Below are positions 1 to 8,840 of a DNA stretch of 64,000 nt, in pieces. Position 1 is the first letter of the stretch; each line of letters opens with the position of its first letter. Source of the stretch: Gottfriedia sp002574545 (GTDB lineage: Bacteria > Bacillota > Bacilli > Bacillales > Bacillaceae_G); NCBI GenBank assembly GCA_052180195.1, contig CP197469.1. One strand, given 5' to 3'. A program made the position numbers and the translations under genes. A model generated the notes under the pieces. The model saw only the letters and a list, made by a program, of their open reading frames with translations. It ran no database searches and was not told the origin of the DNA.

Positions 1-693
1 TCATGTGTAATCAATAACTATATTGATCGTGATATTGATCCATACATGGAGAGAACTAAAAACAGACCAACTGTAACTGGTAATATTAAACCAAGCGTTA
101 CAATTTCGATTGGTATTCTTTTATTAATTGTGGGCTTTACATTTATGGCTTTCACAACCTTAATGGCTGTTGTATATGCATTTATTGGTGCATTTACATA
201 TATCGTACTATACACTCTTTGGACGAAACGTAATTACACGTTAAACACAGTAGTAGGCAGTATATCTGGTGCAGCACCCCCATTAATTGGATGGGCAGCA
301 ATCGATGCGAATTTGCATCCTATTGCTTGGATGCTGTTTTTAATCATGTTTATATGGCAACCACCGCATTTTTTAGCACTTGCGATGAGACGTTCTGAAG
401 AATATAAAAGAGCGGGAATTCCAATGCTACCAGTGGTTTACGGATTTGAAATGACGAAACGTCAAGTGATGATTTGGGTATTATGTTTATTACCATTGCC
501 ATTTTACATGCAAGCTCTAGGTTTACCATTTATTATTTTTGCAACAATATTGAATATTGGATGGGTTATTTTAGGATTATATTGTTATAAACAAAAGGAT
601 GATAAAAAGTTCTCTAAACTGATGTTTATATACTCCATTAACTATTTAACTCTTCTATATATGTCAATGATTGTGTTTACAATTTCGTTTTAA
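1..693 (+). CDS. ctaB: Protoheme IX farnesyltransferase (haem O synthase), 5'-truncated by the window
   Basis: This integral membrane prenyltransferase adds a farnesyl group to protohaem to give haem O, the precursor of haem A used by the downstream caa3 oxidase. The frame is open from base 1, so the gene starts before the window. The first visible residues, NNYIDRDIDPYMERTKNRP, include the family's second Asp-rich motif (DRDIDPYMERT) that binds the prenyl diphosphate. About seven hydrophobic membrane segments follow, with the conserved GAAPPLIGW and WQPPHFLALA loops. It lies 94 bases upstream of ctaC, as in other bacilli. Identification is secure; only the N-terminal part is missing. Confidence 0.96.
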   Translation, partial: SCVINNYIDRDIDPYMERTKNRPTVTGNIKPSVTISIGILLLIVGFTFMAFTTLMAVVYAFIGAFTYIVLYTLWTKRNYTLNTVVGSISGAAPPLIGWAAIDANLHPIAWMLFLIMFIWQPPHFLALAMRRSEEYKRAGIPMLPVVYGFEMTKRQVMIWVLCLLPLPFYMQALGLPFIIFATILNIGWVILGLYCYKQKDDKKFSKLMFIYSINYLTLLYMSMIVFTISF

Positions 694-787
694 TTAGGGG
701 TATTACGGGGGATTTTTTTATTGTTTGTTTAATCTTATTTTAAATAAGAATGAAACACTTTAAATTGAAAGAGGGGGAAGTATACTT

Positions 788-1828
788 ATGAAACATTGGC
801 GATTAGTCTCGCTAATTTCCTTGATAACAGTTATTTTGAGTGCATGTGGAAATGCAAATCAATCTACACTGAATCCTCAAGGTGAAGTAGCAAAAATGCA
901 ATACGATCTTATGAAGCTAAGTACGTTGATCATGGTATTCGTTGTTGCTGTTGTAACAGTTCTTTTCCTTTACGTAATCGTGAAATATCGTTACCGTAAA
1001 GATCAAGAGAATATTATTCCAAAGCAAGTAGAAGGTAGCCATACTTTAGAGCTTCTTTGGACGATTATTCCTGTTATTTTACTTATCGTATTAGCAGTAC
1101 CAACAGTGTCACAAACGTTTAAGCTTTCGGATGAGAAGCAAATAGCAAAAGATGAGAAGAAAAAGGATGCAATTGTAATTAATGTAAATGCTCATCTTTT
1201 CTGGTGGGAATTCGAGTATCCGAATCAAAAAATTGTGACTTCACAAGACATGATTATCCCAGTTGGTAAAAAAGTTATCTTAAACCTTAAAGGTCAAGAT
1301 ATCAAACACTCATTCTGGGTTCCAGCATTAGCAGGTAAAATTGATACAAACGTTGAAGGTGAAAACAAAATGTGGCTTTCAGCGGATAAAGAAGGTACAT
1401 ATAATGGATTCTGTGCAGAGTTTTGTGGTCCTTCACATTCATTAATGCAATTTAAAGTAAAAGCAGTAAGTGAAGCTGACTATGATACGTGGTTAGCAGA
1501 TATGAAAAATCAAAAAGGTCAAGCTGTAACAGCTGAAGCTCAAGAAGGTGAAAAAATCTTCAAACAAAGCTGTATTGGTTGTCATGCTGCAGATGCAAAT
1601 GATACAAGACCACCTGCTGCAAGACTTGCTCCAAACTTAGCTAACTTCGGTGATCGTGATATGGTTGCTGGTATTGCTAAAAATAATGAAGCTAACTTAA
1701 AAAAATGGTTAACTAATCCAGAAGCTATGAAGCCAGGTAACCTAATGACAGGTAAATATGGTGATTTATCATCTGATGAGATTGATGCATTAACTGCATA
1801 CTTAACTAGCTTAAAAATTGCAAAATAA
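788..1828 (+). CDS. ctaC: Cytochrome caa3 oxidase subunit II with fused cytochrome c domain
   Basis: Subunit II passes electrons into the terminal oxidase through the binuclear CuA centre. The N-terminus is a lipoprotein signal with lipobox LSAC, followed by two membrane helices (about residues 38-60 and 85-108). The CuA motif CAEFCGPSHSLM begins at residue 209. A C-terminal cytochrome c domain carries CIGCH at 262-266 and a later methionine-rich segment (MKPGNLMTGKYGDL) for the axial ligand, which makes this a caa3-type rather than aa3-type enzyme. The start follows a GGGGGAAG Shine-Dalgarno. It heads the ctaCDEF run, 32 bases before ctaD. Confidence 0.97.
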   Translation: MKHWRLVSLISLITVILSACGNANQSTLNPQGEVAKMQYDLMKLSTLIMVFVVAVVTVLFLYVIVKYRYRKDQENIIPKQVEGSHTLELLWTIIPVILLIVLAVPTVSQTFKLSDEKQIAKDEKKKDAIVINVNAHLFWWEFEYPNQKIVTSQDMIIPVGKKVILNLKGQDIKHSFWVPALAGKIDTNVEGENKMWLSADKEGTYNGFCAEFCGPSHSLMQFKVKAVSEADYDTWLADMKNQKGQAVTAEAQEGEKIFKQSCIGCHAADANDTRPPAARLAPNLANFGDRDMVAGIAKNNEANLKKWLTNPEAMKPGNLMTGKYGDLSSDEIDALTAYLTSLKIAK

Positions 1829-1860
1829 TTTAATGGATATGAAGTAAAGGGGGTAATACT

Positions 1861-3717
1861 GTGAGTTCTGTAGCGAAAAAGAAACCACTATTGTGGGACT
1901 ACTTAACGACAGTCGACCATAAGAAAATTGCCATCCTGTATTTAATTGCAGGCGGATTCTTTTTCTTAGTTGGTGGAATGGAAGCGTTATTTATTCGTAT
2001 ACAATTAATAAAGCCAGACAACACCTTTTTAGTTGGTGACGCTTACAACCAAGTATTAACAATGCATGGTACAACAATGATTTTCTTAGCGGCGATGCCG
2101 TTGATCTTTGCATTCTTTAACGCGGTAGTACCTTTACAAATTGGTGCCCGTGACGTAGCATTCCCGTTTTTAAATTCCTTAGGTTTTTGGTTATTTTTCT
2201 TCGGAGGAGTTTTCTTAAACTTAAGTTGGTTCTTAGGTGGTGCACCTGATGCAGGTTGGACATCATATGCAACATTAGCTCTACAAAGTAAATCACATGG
2301 TGTAGACTTCTACTTATTAGGTCTACAGGTTTCAGGTATTGGTACATTAGCCGGTGGTATTAACTTCTTAGCAACGATTATTAACATGCGTGCTCCAGGG
2401 TTAACTTACATGCGTATGCCACTATTTACATGGACAGTATTTGTAACATCAGCACTTATTTTATTTGCGTTCCCGGCATTAACAATCGGGTTAGCGTTAT
2501 TAATGTTTGACCGCCTATTTGGAACAGCATTCTTTGATGCATCTTTAGGTGGAAACTCAATGATCTTTGAACATTTATTCTGGATTTTCGGACATCCAGA
2601 GGTATACATTCTTGTATTACCAGCTTTTGGTATCTTCTCAGATATCATCCCGGCATTTTCTAAGAAAAGATTATTCGGATATTCTTCAATGGTATTCGCT
2701 ACAGTATTAATTGGTTTCTTAGGATTCATGGTTTGGGCTCACCACATGTTTACTGATGGTCTTGGTGCAGTAGCAAACGCAATCTTCGCAGTTGCAACAA
2801 TGGCAATTGCAGTACCTACAGGGGTTAAAATCTTTAACTGGTTATTAACGATGTGGGGCGGACAAATTCGTTTTACAACGCCAATGCTTTGGTCTGTAGC
2901 ATTTATCCCATCGTTCGTACTTGGTGGGGTAACAGGTATCATGAACGCAGCAGCTCCTGCTGACTATCAATTCCATGATAGTTATTTCGTAGTAGCTCAC
3001 TTCCACTACGTTATCGTAGGTGGTGTAGTATTTGGTATCTTTGCTGGTGCACATTATTGGTGGCCAAAAATGTTTGGTAAAATGCTAAATGAAAAATTAG
3101 GTAAACTTACGTTCTTCTTATTCTTTATCGGTTTCCATTTAACATTCTTTATCCAACATTTCTTAGGATTAATGGGTATGCCTCGTCGTTACTTTACATA
3201 TTTACCAGGACAAGGCTTAGATACAGGTAACTTAATTAGTACTTGTGGAGCAATGTTCATGGCAGTTGCGACAATCGTTTTATTAATCAATGTTATTTAT
3301 ACAGCATTTAAAGGTGAAAAAGCAGAAGCAGATGCATGGGGTGTAGGTCGTACACTTGAATGGTCAATCTCTTCTCCAGCACCAGAATATAACTTTGCAC
3401 AAATTCCATATGTACGTGGATTAGATGCTTTATGGGTAGAAAAAATGGAAGGAGACGGCAAAATGACACCTGCTGAACCATTAGGTGATATTCATATGCC
3501 AAACTCATCTATTTTACCGTTTATCATGTCAATGGGCTTATTCATTGCTTCATTTGGTGCGATGTATAATGACCAACTTAAAAACCATACAGCAGTTGGT
3601 GTACTAATTCTTGGATTAGTAATCACATTCGGATCTATGTTCTTACGTTCATGGATTGATGATCATGGATATCATATCCATAAAGAAGACTTAGCTGATG
3701 AGGGGGTTAAGGCATAA
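1861..3717 (+). CDS. ctaD: Cytochrome caa3 oxidase subunit I
   Basis: This is the catalytic subunit holding low-spin haem and the haem-copper site where oxygen is reduced and protons are pumped. Length (618 aa) fits the bacillus enzymes. Visible signatures are HGTTMIF near residue 70 for the low-spin haem ligand, WIFGHPEVYIL for the CuB histidine-tyrosine pair, WAHHMFTDG for the other two CuB histidines, and HFHYVIVGG for the haem ligands. It starts at GTG after AAGGGGG and ends by sharing one base with the ctaE start, which suggests translational coupling. Confidence 0.98.
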   Translation: MSSVAKKKPLLWDYLTTVDHKKIAILYLIAGGFFFLVGGMEALFIRIQLIKPDNTFLVGDAYNQVLTMHGTTMIFLAAMPLIFAFFNAVVPLQIGARDVAFPFLNSLGFWLFFFGGVFLNLSWFLGGAPDAGWTSYATLALQSKSHGVDFYLLGLQVSGIGTLAGGINFLATIINMRAPGLTYMRMPLFTWTVFVTSALILFAFPALTIGLALLMFDRLFGTAFFDASLGGNSMIFEHLFWIFGHPEVYILVLPAFGIFSDIIPAFSKKRLFGYSSMVFATVLIGFLGFMVWAHHMFTDGLGAVANAIFAVATMAIAVPTGVKIFNWLLTMWGGQIRFTTPMLWSVAFIPSFVLGGVTGIMNAAAPADYQFHDSYFVVAHFHYVIVGGVVFGIFAGAHYWWPKMFGKMLNEKLGKLTFFLFFIGFHLTFFIQHFLGLMGMPRRYFTYLPGQGLDTGNLISTCGAMFMAVATIVLLINVIYTAFKGEKAEADAWGVGRTLEWSISSPAPEYNFAQIPYVRGLDALWVEKMEGDGKMTPAEPLGDIHMPNSSILPFIMSMGLFIASFGAMYNDQLKNHTAVGVLILGLVITFGSMFLRSWIDDHGYHIHKEDLADEGVKA

Positions 3718-4340
3718 TGGAAATGAATCAAAAATTTACAGCTGAAACGTTTCCTCATAACCCTGAAAAAGCTACAGAAGAAGGTAAAAATAAGTTCTTA
3801 GCATTCTGGCTATTTCTTGGTGGAGAAACTGTATTATTCGCATCATTATTTGGTACTTTCTTAGCATTAAGAAACTCTACTGCTGGTGGAGCAAGTGCTG
3901 CAGAAATGTTCGAACCAAAATTAGTATTCATTGCTACAATGTTACTTTTAACATCTTCTCTTACAAGTGTTTATGCTATGTATCACATGAAAAATTTTGA
4001 ACACAAAAAGATGATGTTATGGTTAGGAATTACAGTTTTATTAGGTCTAGGATTTTTATTATTAGAAATTTACGAATTTAAACACTATATGCACGAATAT
4101 CATTTTACAATTAAGAGTAGTGCATTTGGTTCTTCATTCTATACATTAGTAGGTACTCATGGTGCTCACGTATTTGTTGGTTTACTATGGATCACTACTT
4201 TAATGCTTCGAAACGCTGGAAGAGGTTTAAATTTATTCAACGCTCCTAAGTTTTATGTTGCTAGTTTATACTGGCACTTCATCGACGTTGTATGGATTTT
4301 CATCTTTACAGTAGTATACTTAATGGGAATGGTGGGATAA
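3717..4340 (+). CDS. ctaE: Cytochrome caa3 oxidase subunit III
   Basis: Subunit III is a membrane protein that stabilises the subunit I/II core and helps proton uptake. The 207-residue product has five predicted helices, consistent with the shorter bacterial form, and the family motifs GTFLALR, FYTLVGTHGAHVFVGLLW and YWHFIDVVWIFIF, including the conserved glutamate in LLEIYEFKHYM. The ATG overlaps the ctaD stop by one base; a second ATG two codons later would give almost the same protein and cannot be excluded. It is followed four bases later by ctaF. Confidence 0.96.
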   Translation: MEMNQKFTAETFPHNPEKATEEGKNKFLAFWLFLGGETVLFASLFGTFLALRNSTAGGASAAEMFEPKLVFIATMLLLTSSLTSVYAMYHMKNFEHKKMMLWLGITVLLGLGFLLLEIYEFKHYMHEYHFTIKSSAFGSSFYTLVGTHGAHVFVGLLWITTLMLRNAGRGLNLFNAPKFYVASLYWHFIDVVWIFIFTVVYLMGMVG

Positions 4341-4344
4341 GGAA

Positions 4345-4683
4345 ATGGGTGCAAATACAAACTCTCATCAAAGAAATCAAGTTGAACTGAAGTATCACCG
4401 TCGTAAACATGCTGAAGAAATGAAACATCAATTAATTTCTTTCGCATTAATGATTATATTAACGCTTGCATCATTTGCAGCAGTAATTTACCGTGAACAT
4501 ATGGATCCATATTTCACAGTTCCATTTATTTTAGTTTTAGCTGTAGTACAATTAGTGTTCCAACTTTATTATTTCATGCATATGAAAAATAAAGGACATA
4601 GCGTACCTGCATTCTTCTTATATTCAGGAGTTACAGTTGCTGCAATTACACTATTAACATTCTTAACATTAATCTGGTTATGA
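4345..4683 (+). CDS. ctaF: Cytochrome caa3 oxidase subunit IV
   Basis: This small membrane subunit belongs to the COX4_pro (CtaF) family and assists oxidase assembly. The 112-residue protein has a charged N-terminal tail of about 35 residues, then three hydrophobic helices, with the typical QLYYFMHMKNKGH segment between helices two and three. It starts immediately after ctaE behind GGATAAGGAA and is the last gene before a strong terminator. In B. subtilis ctaG comes next, whereas here ctaG lies 5.7 kb downstream behind an accessory segment. Confidence 0.94.
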   Translation: MGANTNSHQRNQVELKYHRRKHAEEMKHQLISFALMIILTLASFAAVIYREHMDPYFTVPFILVLAVVQLVFQLYYFMHMKNKGHSVPAFFLYSGVTVAAITLLTFLTLIWL

Positions 4684-4692
4684 TGTGAAAAG

Positions 4693-4723
4693 GGAAGTGA
4701 ATTTTATTCACTTCCTTTTTTTT
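4693..4723 (+). terminator. Intrinsic terminator of the cta operon
   Basis: A ten-base stem GGAAGTGAAT / ATTCACTTCC with a TTT loop is followed by eight T residues. It sits ten bases after the ctaF stop, so transcription of ctaCDEF should end here and ctaG must be transcribed separately. Confidence 0.9.
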
Positions 4724-4934
4724 ATAGTGTATCTTGCATATGAAAAATCTGTAAGCTGCTAATCCCATATGTTCATTCTTATCTGTTACGTTGTTACATA
4801 ACAACTTACAGTCAGCCAAATGTCCATTTCAACTACATTTTTATTCGTATAAGAATGATTTGTGGAAGAAAACTATAAAGAAGACATAAATTTAATCCGT
4901 TTTGGTTGAACAGTAAAATGGAAAGGATGATTCA

Positions 4935-5114
4935 ATGATGGATATGGATATTCCTAAAGATGATGATATTGAAATGGAAGAAAAAGTGGATTTAAGTGGG
5001 AGTATTGATAAATTAACAGAGCATATCGTTTGGGGCACACAAGGTTTCTTAGATATACCAGATCAAGGCAAGATGTATAAGAAAAGATATTTAGGAAATC
5101 GATTTAAATCGTGA
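4935..5114 (+). CDS. Small acidic hypothetical protein (59 aa)
   Basis: I do not recognise this ORF. It starts ATGATG behind a good AAAGGATG Shine-Dalgarno and encodes 59 residues. The first 20 are strongly acidic (MMDMDIPKDDDIEMEEKV), the middle reads DKLTEHIVWGTQGFLDIP, and the C-terminus is basic (KMYKKRYLGNRFKS). There is no signal peptide or membrane segment. It stands alone between the cta terminator and the tandem repeats. The ribosome binding site and the acidic-to-basic charge layout favour a real gene, but without homologues this remains a prediction. Confidence 0.5.
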   Translation: MMDMDIPKDDDIEMEEKVDLSGSIDKLTEHIVWGTQGFLDIPDQGKMYKKRYLGNRFKS

Positions 5115-5223
5115 AAATGATGATTGAGAAGATCTGTAAGGTATAAAAGTAGGAAAAGGAAATAGTACCTTTGTAACTTAGGGGATATTTTCAAAGTGTT
5201 AAAAAATGAGCTTGTCAACTACG

Positions 5224-5497
5224 CCAAATTTTGGTCGATTTCCACTAAAACCTGTTATGAGGAAGTACCTTTCTATTTTTCACTGGTTAACTTCCTCGTG
5301 AACCTGTTAAGAGGAAGAACCTTTCAATTTTTCACTGGTATACTTCCTCATGAACCAGTTAAGAGGAAGAACCATTCAAAATTTCGCTGGTATATTTCCT
5401 CATGAACCTGTAAAGAGAAGAACCATTCAAAATTTCGCTGGTATACTTCCTCATGAATCTGTTAAGAGGAAGAACCATTCAAATTTTGGCTAGTTTA
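5224..5497. repeat. 52-bp tandem repeat, about five copies, each with an internal hairpin
   Basis: The phrase GAGGAAGAACCATTC and relatives recurs at 5259, 5311, 5363, 5415 and 5466, a period of 52 with one copy one base short. From the second unit on, each unit also contains CTTCCTC before the GAGGAAG, separated by about 14 bases, so each can form a seven-pair stem. The period is not a multiple of three and the units are not maintained as a reading frame, so this is not protein coding. Confidence 0.9.
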
Positions 5498-5530
5498 CTC
5501 CATTATGTACCGATCAAAAGTTGCGTAACT

Positions 5531-5546
5531 GCAGCTTTTTTTCATT
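5531..5546 (+). repeat. Left copy of a 16-bp direct repeat flanking the sigma-54 module
   Basis: GCAGCTTTTTTTCATT occurs here and again identically at 10084-10099. The two copies bracket the enhancer-binding protein, peptidase and permease genes. They could be an insertion footprint, or chance similarity of T-rich intergenic sequence, since no integrase or transposase lies nearby. Confidence 0.45.
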
Positions 5547-5628
5547 TCAAAATGATATTAACTATGACACAAACTCGTTAAAGTGATAGAGTAAAATGAA
5601 AAAAGGATATTTAGGCGGTGATATATTC

Positions 5629-7314
5629 ATGAAACATCTGCTTCCTAGTATAGAAGATTTGATGAAAACAAATTTTACTTTGCACTCTAATATGGAAAAT
5701 AATAATGAAGCAGCATATATATTTAATCAGCATCATAGTGATGTCTGGATGTTAACGAAAAATGAGTATCTTTATTTTAAAGATAAAAACATTGAATTTT
5801 ATTGGAAAAAAGCAGGTATTATCAATGAAAAAGCAGCTATTCAAGACGTGATTCAAGAAATACAAACATCAGAAGTTGTCGTTTTAACAGATGAAGAAGG
5901 TGAAATTAAAGGCTATATTACTTCTTGTGATTTAGTTTCTAAAGTGTTTGAATCTTATCAATATATAGAGGCCTATTTTAAATCGATGATTGATACAATG
6001 GATGCTTCAGTCTCGATTGTAGATGAAGCTGGAAAAACTGTAGTTTGGACTCAAGGTGCTGAAAAAATCTTTTCAATTCCTAAAGAAGAAATTATTGGGA
6101 ATAACATGGAGGATTTTTTTCCAAAAGATATGTTATTAAATAAAGTTACAATGGCGACAGGTCAATCTTTTCGCCATAAACAACATAAACCGCGTGAAGA
6201 TCTATTTGTTATGATTAATAGCAGTCCAATCTTTATCAACAATCGAATTGTTGGTGCAGTTGCTGCTGAAACTGACATTACGAGTCAAGTGATGATGAAT
6301 CAAGAACTTTTGAATGCTTCCTCCAAAATTTTTCATTTGCAGAAGGAAGTTTCAAGACTGCAATTATCTCCCGATTCTTTTCAACAAATTAAAGGCTCAA
6401 GCCAATTGATGAAAGAAACAGTTTCATTATCTAGGAAAATGTCTGAAACGAATGCGAATATTTTATTACTTGGTGAAACTGGTGTCGGGAAAGAAGTCTT
6501 TGCAAAAGCGATTCATTTTTATCGTGGGTCATCTTCTCCATTCATTGCTGTAAATTGTGGCGCGATAACACCATCATTGTTTGAGAGTGAATTTTTTGGC
6601 TATGAAAAAGGAGCATTCTCTGGTGCGGATGTAAAAGGTAAAAAAGGAAAACTAGAGCTGGCGTATGGAGGAACACTTTTTCTAGACGAAATAGGTGACT
6701 TACCGTTGGATATGCAAGTAAAGTTACTTAGAGTATTGCAAGATAAAACGTTTTATCGTGTTGGAGGTACAAAGCAGCTAACAGCTCAATGCCGAATCAT
6801 TGCAGCTACAAATAAGGATTTAGAGGCAATGGTTGAAGCGAATACTTTTCGAGAAGACTTATACTACCGTCTTAACATTTTATCGATTACGATTCCACCA
6901 TTAAGAGAACGAAAAGAAGACATAATGGGACTCCTTCATCAATTTATCTATGAGTTTTCAATATTATACAATCGAACGATTAAAATCGTTGATCCAGAGG
7001 TAACTTCTACCTTATTACAATACAATTGGCCAGGAAATGTTCGAGAGATGAGGAATGTTATTGAACGATTAGTATTACTTTCGAAACAAGGAACCATCTC
7101 TAGTGAAGCCTTACCGCCAAAGCTATTAAAATCTACAGTGTTATCGCCTGGTTACGATGACTCCTTGCAAGATGATCTAAAGGATTTTGAAAGAAATAAA
7201 ATCATTGAAGTCATTCAAACAGTGAAAGGGAACAAACAAGCGGCAGCAAAGAAACTAGGAATATCTCGAGCTACTTTATACAATAAAATGAAAAAATTAA
7301 ACATAGAGCTATAA
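5629..7314 (+). CDS. Sigma-54-dependent transcriptional activator (CBS-like, PAS, AAA+, Fis-type HTH)
   Basis: This is a bacterial enhancer-binding protein that uses ATP to open promoters bound by sigma-54 RNA polymerase. The N-terminal ~110 residues resemble a degenerate CBS half-repeat (VVVLTDEEGEIKGYITSCDL), then comes a PAS domain (about 115-230). The AAA+ domain has Walker A GETGVGKE from residue 282, GAFSGA at 328-333 where most relatives have GAFTGA, Walker B LFLDEIGD with D353-E354, and the arginine-finger region. A Fis-type helix-turn-helix ends the protein (NKQAAAKKLGISRATLYNKM). I chose the ATG at 5629 because AGGCGGTGAT lies just upstream; an ATG at 5596 lacks a good site. Likely targets are the two genes downstream; ligand unknown. 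Confidence 0.92.
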   Translation: MKHLLPSIEDLMKTNFTLHSNMENNNEAAYIFNQHHSDVWMLTKNEYLYFKDKNIEFYWKKAGIINEKAAIQDVIQEIQTSEVVVLTDEEGEIKGYITSCDLVSKVFESYQYIEAYFKSMIDTMDASVSIVDEAGKTVVWTQGAEKIFSIPKEEIIGNNMEDFFPKDMLLNKVTMATGQSFRHKQHKPREDLFVMINSSPIFINNRIVGAVAAETDITSQVMMNQELLNASSKIFHLQKEVSRLQLSPDSFQQIKGSSQLMKETVSLSRKMSETNANILLLGETGVGKEVFAKAIHFYRGSSSPFIAVNCGAITPSLFESEFFGYEKGAFSGADVKGKKGKLELAYGGTLFLDEIGDLPLDMQVKLLRVLQDKTFYRVGGTKQLTAQCRIIAATNKDLEAMVEANTFREDLYYRLNILSITIPPLRERKEDIMGLLHQFIYEFSILYNRTIKIVDPEVTSTLLQYNWPGNVREMRNVIERLVLLSKQGTISSEALPPKLLKSTVLSPGYDDSLQDDLKDFERNKIIEVIQTVKGNKQAAAKKLGISRATLYNKMKKLNIEL

Positions 7315-7332
7315 AAACTAAAAGCCTAACGA

Positions 7333-7374
7333 CTAAATTAGTCCAGAAGAGTTTAAAACTCCTGGGCTGATTTA
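7333..7374. terminator. Long inverted repeat after the activator gene
   Basis: CTAAATTAGTCCAG pairs with CTGGGCTGATTTAG around a centre that itself can pair (GAGTTTAAAACTC). It starts 18 bases after the activator stop. There is no T tract, so intrinsic termination is uncertain; it may instead protect the mRNA end. Confidence 0.5.
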
Positions 7375-7452
7375 GAATCTTCCTAAAATCCGTATATAGG
7401 GATCATTAATAAATGCTATTTTTTTTCATACCCCTCGGCCTCAAATCACAAC

Positions 7453-7501
7453 TGTCTAAATATATAGACACTTTATACTGAACAGTGTCTAAAAAATTCT
7501 A
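7453..7501 (+). promoter_or_regulatory. Candidate upstream activating sequence: three TGTCTA half-sites
   Basis: TGTCTA at 7453 faces TAGACA at 7465, giving an 18-bp dyad with a six-base centre. A third half-site, AGTGTCTA at 7494, is also the inverse of TAGACACT at 7465. The sites end about 43 bp upstream of the -24 element. Paired dyads upstream of a sigma-54 promoter are where Fis-type enhancer-binding proteins normally bind. Confidence 0.6.
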
Positions 7502-7543
7502 CATTATTTTCCAATCAATTCTCTAAATAATATATATTAATAT

Positions 7544-7560
7544 TGGCACAAAACTTGCTT
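7544..7560 (+). promoter_or_regulatory. Sigma-54 (-24/-12) promoter
   Basis: TGGCACAAAACTTGCTT matches the consensus TGGCAC-N5-TTGCW exactly, with the invariant GG and GC dinucleotides 12 bp apart. It lies 45 bp before the peptidase start codon and directly downstream of a sigma-54 activator gene, so it should drive the peptidase-permease pair. Confidence 0.88.
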
Positions 7561-7605
7561 CTATACTTCATGTCTAATTAACCATCTATTAAAGGGGAAA
7601 TGAAC

Positions 7606-8703
7606 ATGAACGATCGATTGCAAGAAGTACAAACATTTATACAAAAACAAGGTATTCCAGGTGGCTTGGTTACATCACGCCATAATATTTTTTATTTGTC
7701 TAATTTTGATTACAATCCACACGAACGATTGATAGGTATTTTTGTCTTCCCAAATGATGAACCCATTATTATTACACCAGCAATGGAAGTTCCAATGATA
7801 AAGGAAGCAGGCTGGAAACACTCAATCTTAAGTTACACAGATTCCGATCACCCGTGGGAACTTGTTGGTCACTTGATTGAAAATAGAAACAAAATGAAAA
7901 AATTTGCAGTTGAGAAACATGATATCTCTTATTTTTACATTGAAAAACTGCAACAGATTTTTGGTGAAGTAGAGTTTGCATCACTAGATTCTATCCTTAC
8001 TGAAATGCGTCTAGTAAAAGATGCTAATGAAATTGAAATATTACGGGAAGCCGCTGCGTTTGCTGATTATGGGGTAAAAGTTGGTATAAAAGCATTAAAA
8101 GATGGTATTACAGAACTTGAAGTTGTAGGAAAAATTGAATTTGAATTAAAGAAAAAAGGGATTAAAGAAATGTCATTCTCTCCCATTGTTTTGTTTGGCC
8201 AAAATTCAAGTAACCCTCATGGAGCTTCAGGGGGCAATAAGTTAAAAAAAGGAGATACAGCCTTATTTGATTTAGGAGTGAAATATAAGGGGTATTGCTC
8301 TGATATCACAAGAACAGTCATGTATGGTCATCCTAATAACGAACTAGTTAGAATCTATCAGACAGTTTTACAGGCTAATCTTGAGGGGCTGGAAGCTTCT
8401 CAACCTGGAACAAGGATTGGTGATGTAGATCTCTTTGGAAGACGTGTTATTCAGGCAGCTGGCTACGGTGATTTTTTTCCTCATCGAATCGGACATGGTC
8501 TAGGAATTGACATTCATGAGGCACCTTCTATAAATGATGTTAATGATGGGTTACTGAAATCAGGCATGGTCATTACAATTGAACCTGGGATTTATCATCC
8601 TAACCTCGGTGGTATTCGAATCGAAGACGATGTAGTCATAACGGATAGTGGGTATGAAGTATTAACGAAGTTTCCAAAAGAATTAATGATTGTAGAAGAT
8701 TAA
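7606..8703 (+). CDS. M24-family metallopeptidase (Xaa-Pro aminopeptidase/dipeptidase type)
   Basis: The protein has a creatinase-like N-terminal domain (about 1-135) and a pita-bread catalytic domain. All five metal ligands of M24 peptidases are present: D222 in FDLGVKYKGYCSD, D233, H297 in HRIGHGLGIDIHE, E326 in TIEPGIY and E340 in GIRIEDD. Creatinases lack these ligands, so peptidase or a related hydrolase activity is expected. The start at 7606 is eight bases after AAAGGGG; an ATG two codons earlier is too close to that site. It lies behind the sigma-54 promoter and 137 bases before the EutH-family gene, suggesting the permease imports its substrate. The substrate itself is not evident. 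Confidence 0.9.
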   Translation: MNDRLQEVQTFIQKQGIPGGLVTSRHNIFYLSNFDYNPHERLIGIFVFPNDEPIIITPAMEVPMIKEAGWKHSILSYTDSDHPWELVGHLIENRNKMKKFAVEKHDISYFYIEKLQQIFGEVEFASLDSILTEMRLVKDANEIEILREAAAFADYGVKVGIKALKDGITELEVVGKIEFELKKKGIKEMSFSPIVLFGQNSSNPHGASGGNKLKKGDTALFDLGVKYKGYCSDITRTVMYGHPNNELVRIYQTVLQANLEGLEASQPGTRIGDVDLFGRRVIQAAGYGDFFPHRIGHGLGIDIHEAPSINDVNDGLLKSGMVITIEPGIYHPNLGGIRIEDDVVITDSGYEVLTKFPKELMIVED

Positions 8704-8840
8704 TCGAAGTTGTTAAGGCATGTGAGAATGGAGATGAACATTTTCCATTCTTATAAGCTATTCATTATTATATAAATACTATTGAATAGGTCATCATGTT
8801 TTATACAAGACGATCTTTATTTGATTGGGGGCTTTTTGAT

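Noticed and set aside
5196..5405. Open frame of 69 codons through the 52-bp repeats
   Set aside because: The repeat period is not a multiple of three, so the frame does not read repeated peptides, and it stops within the array.
5224..5497. CRISPR-like appearance of the 52-bp array
   Set aside because: The whole unit is repeated without unique spacers, and no cas genes are present.
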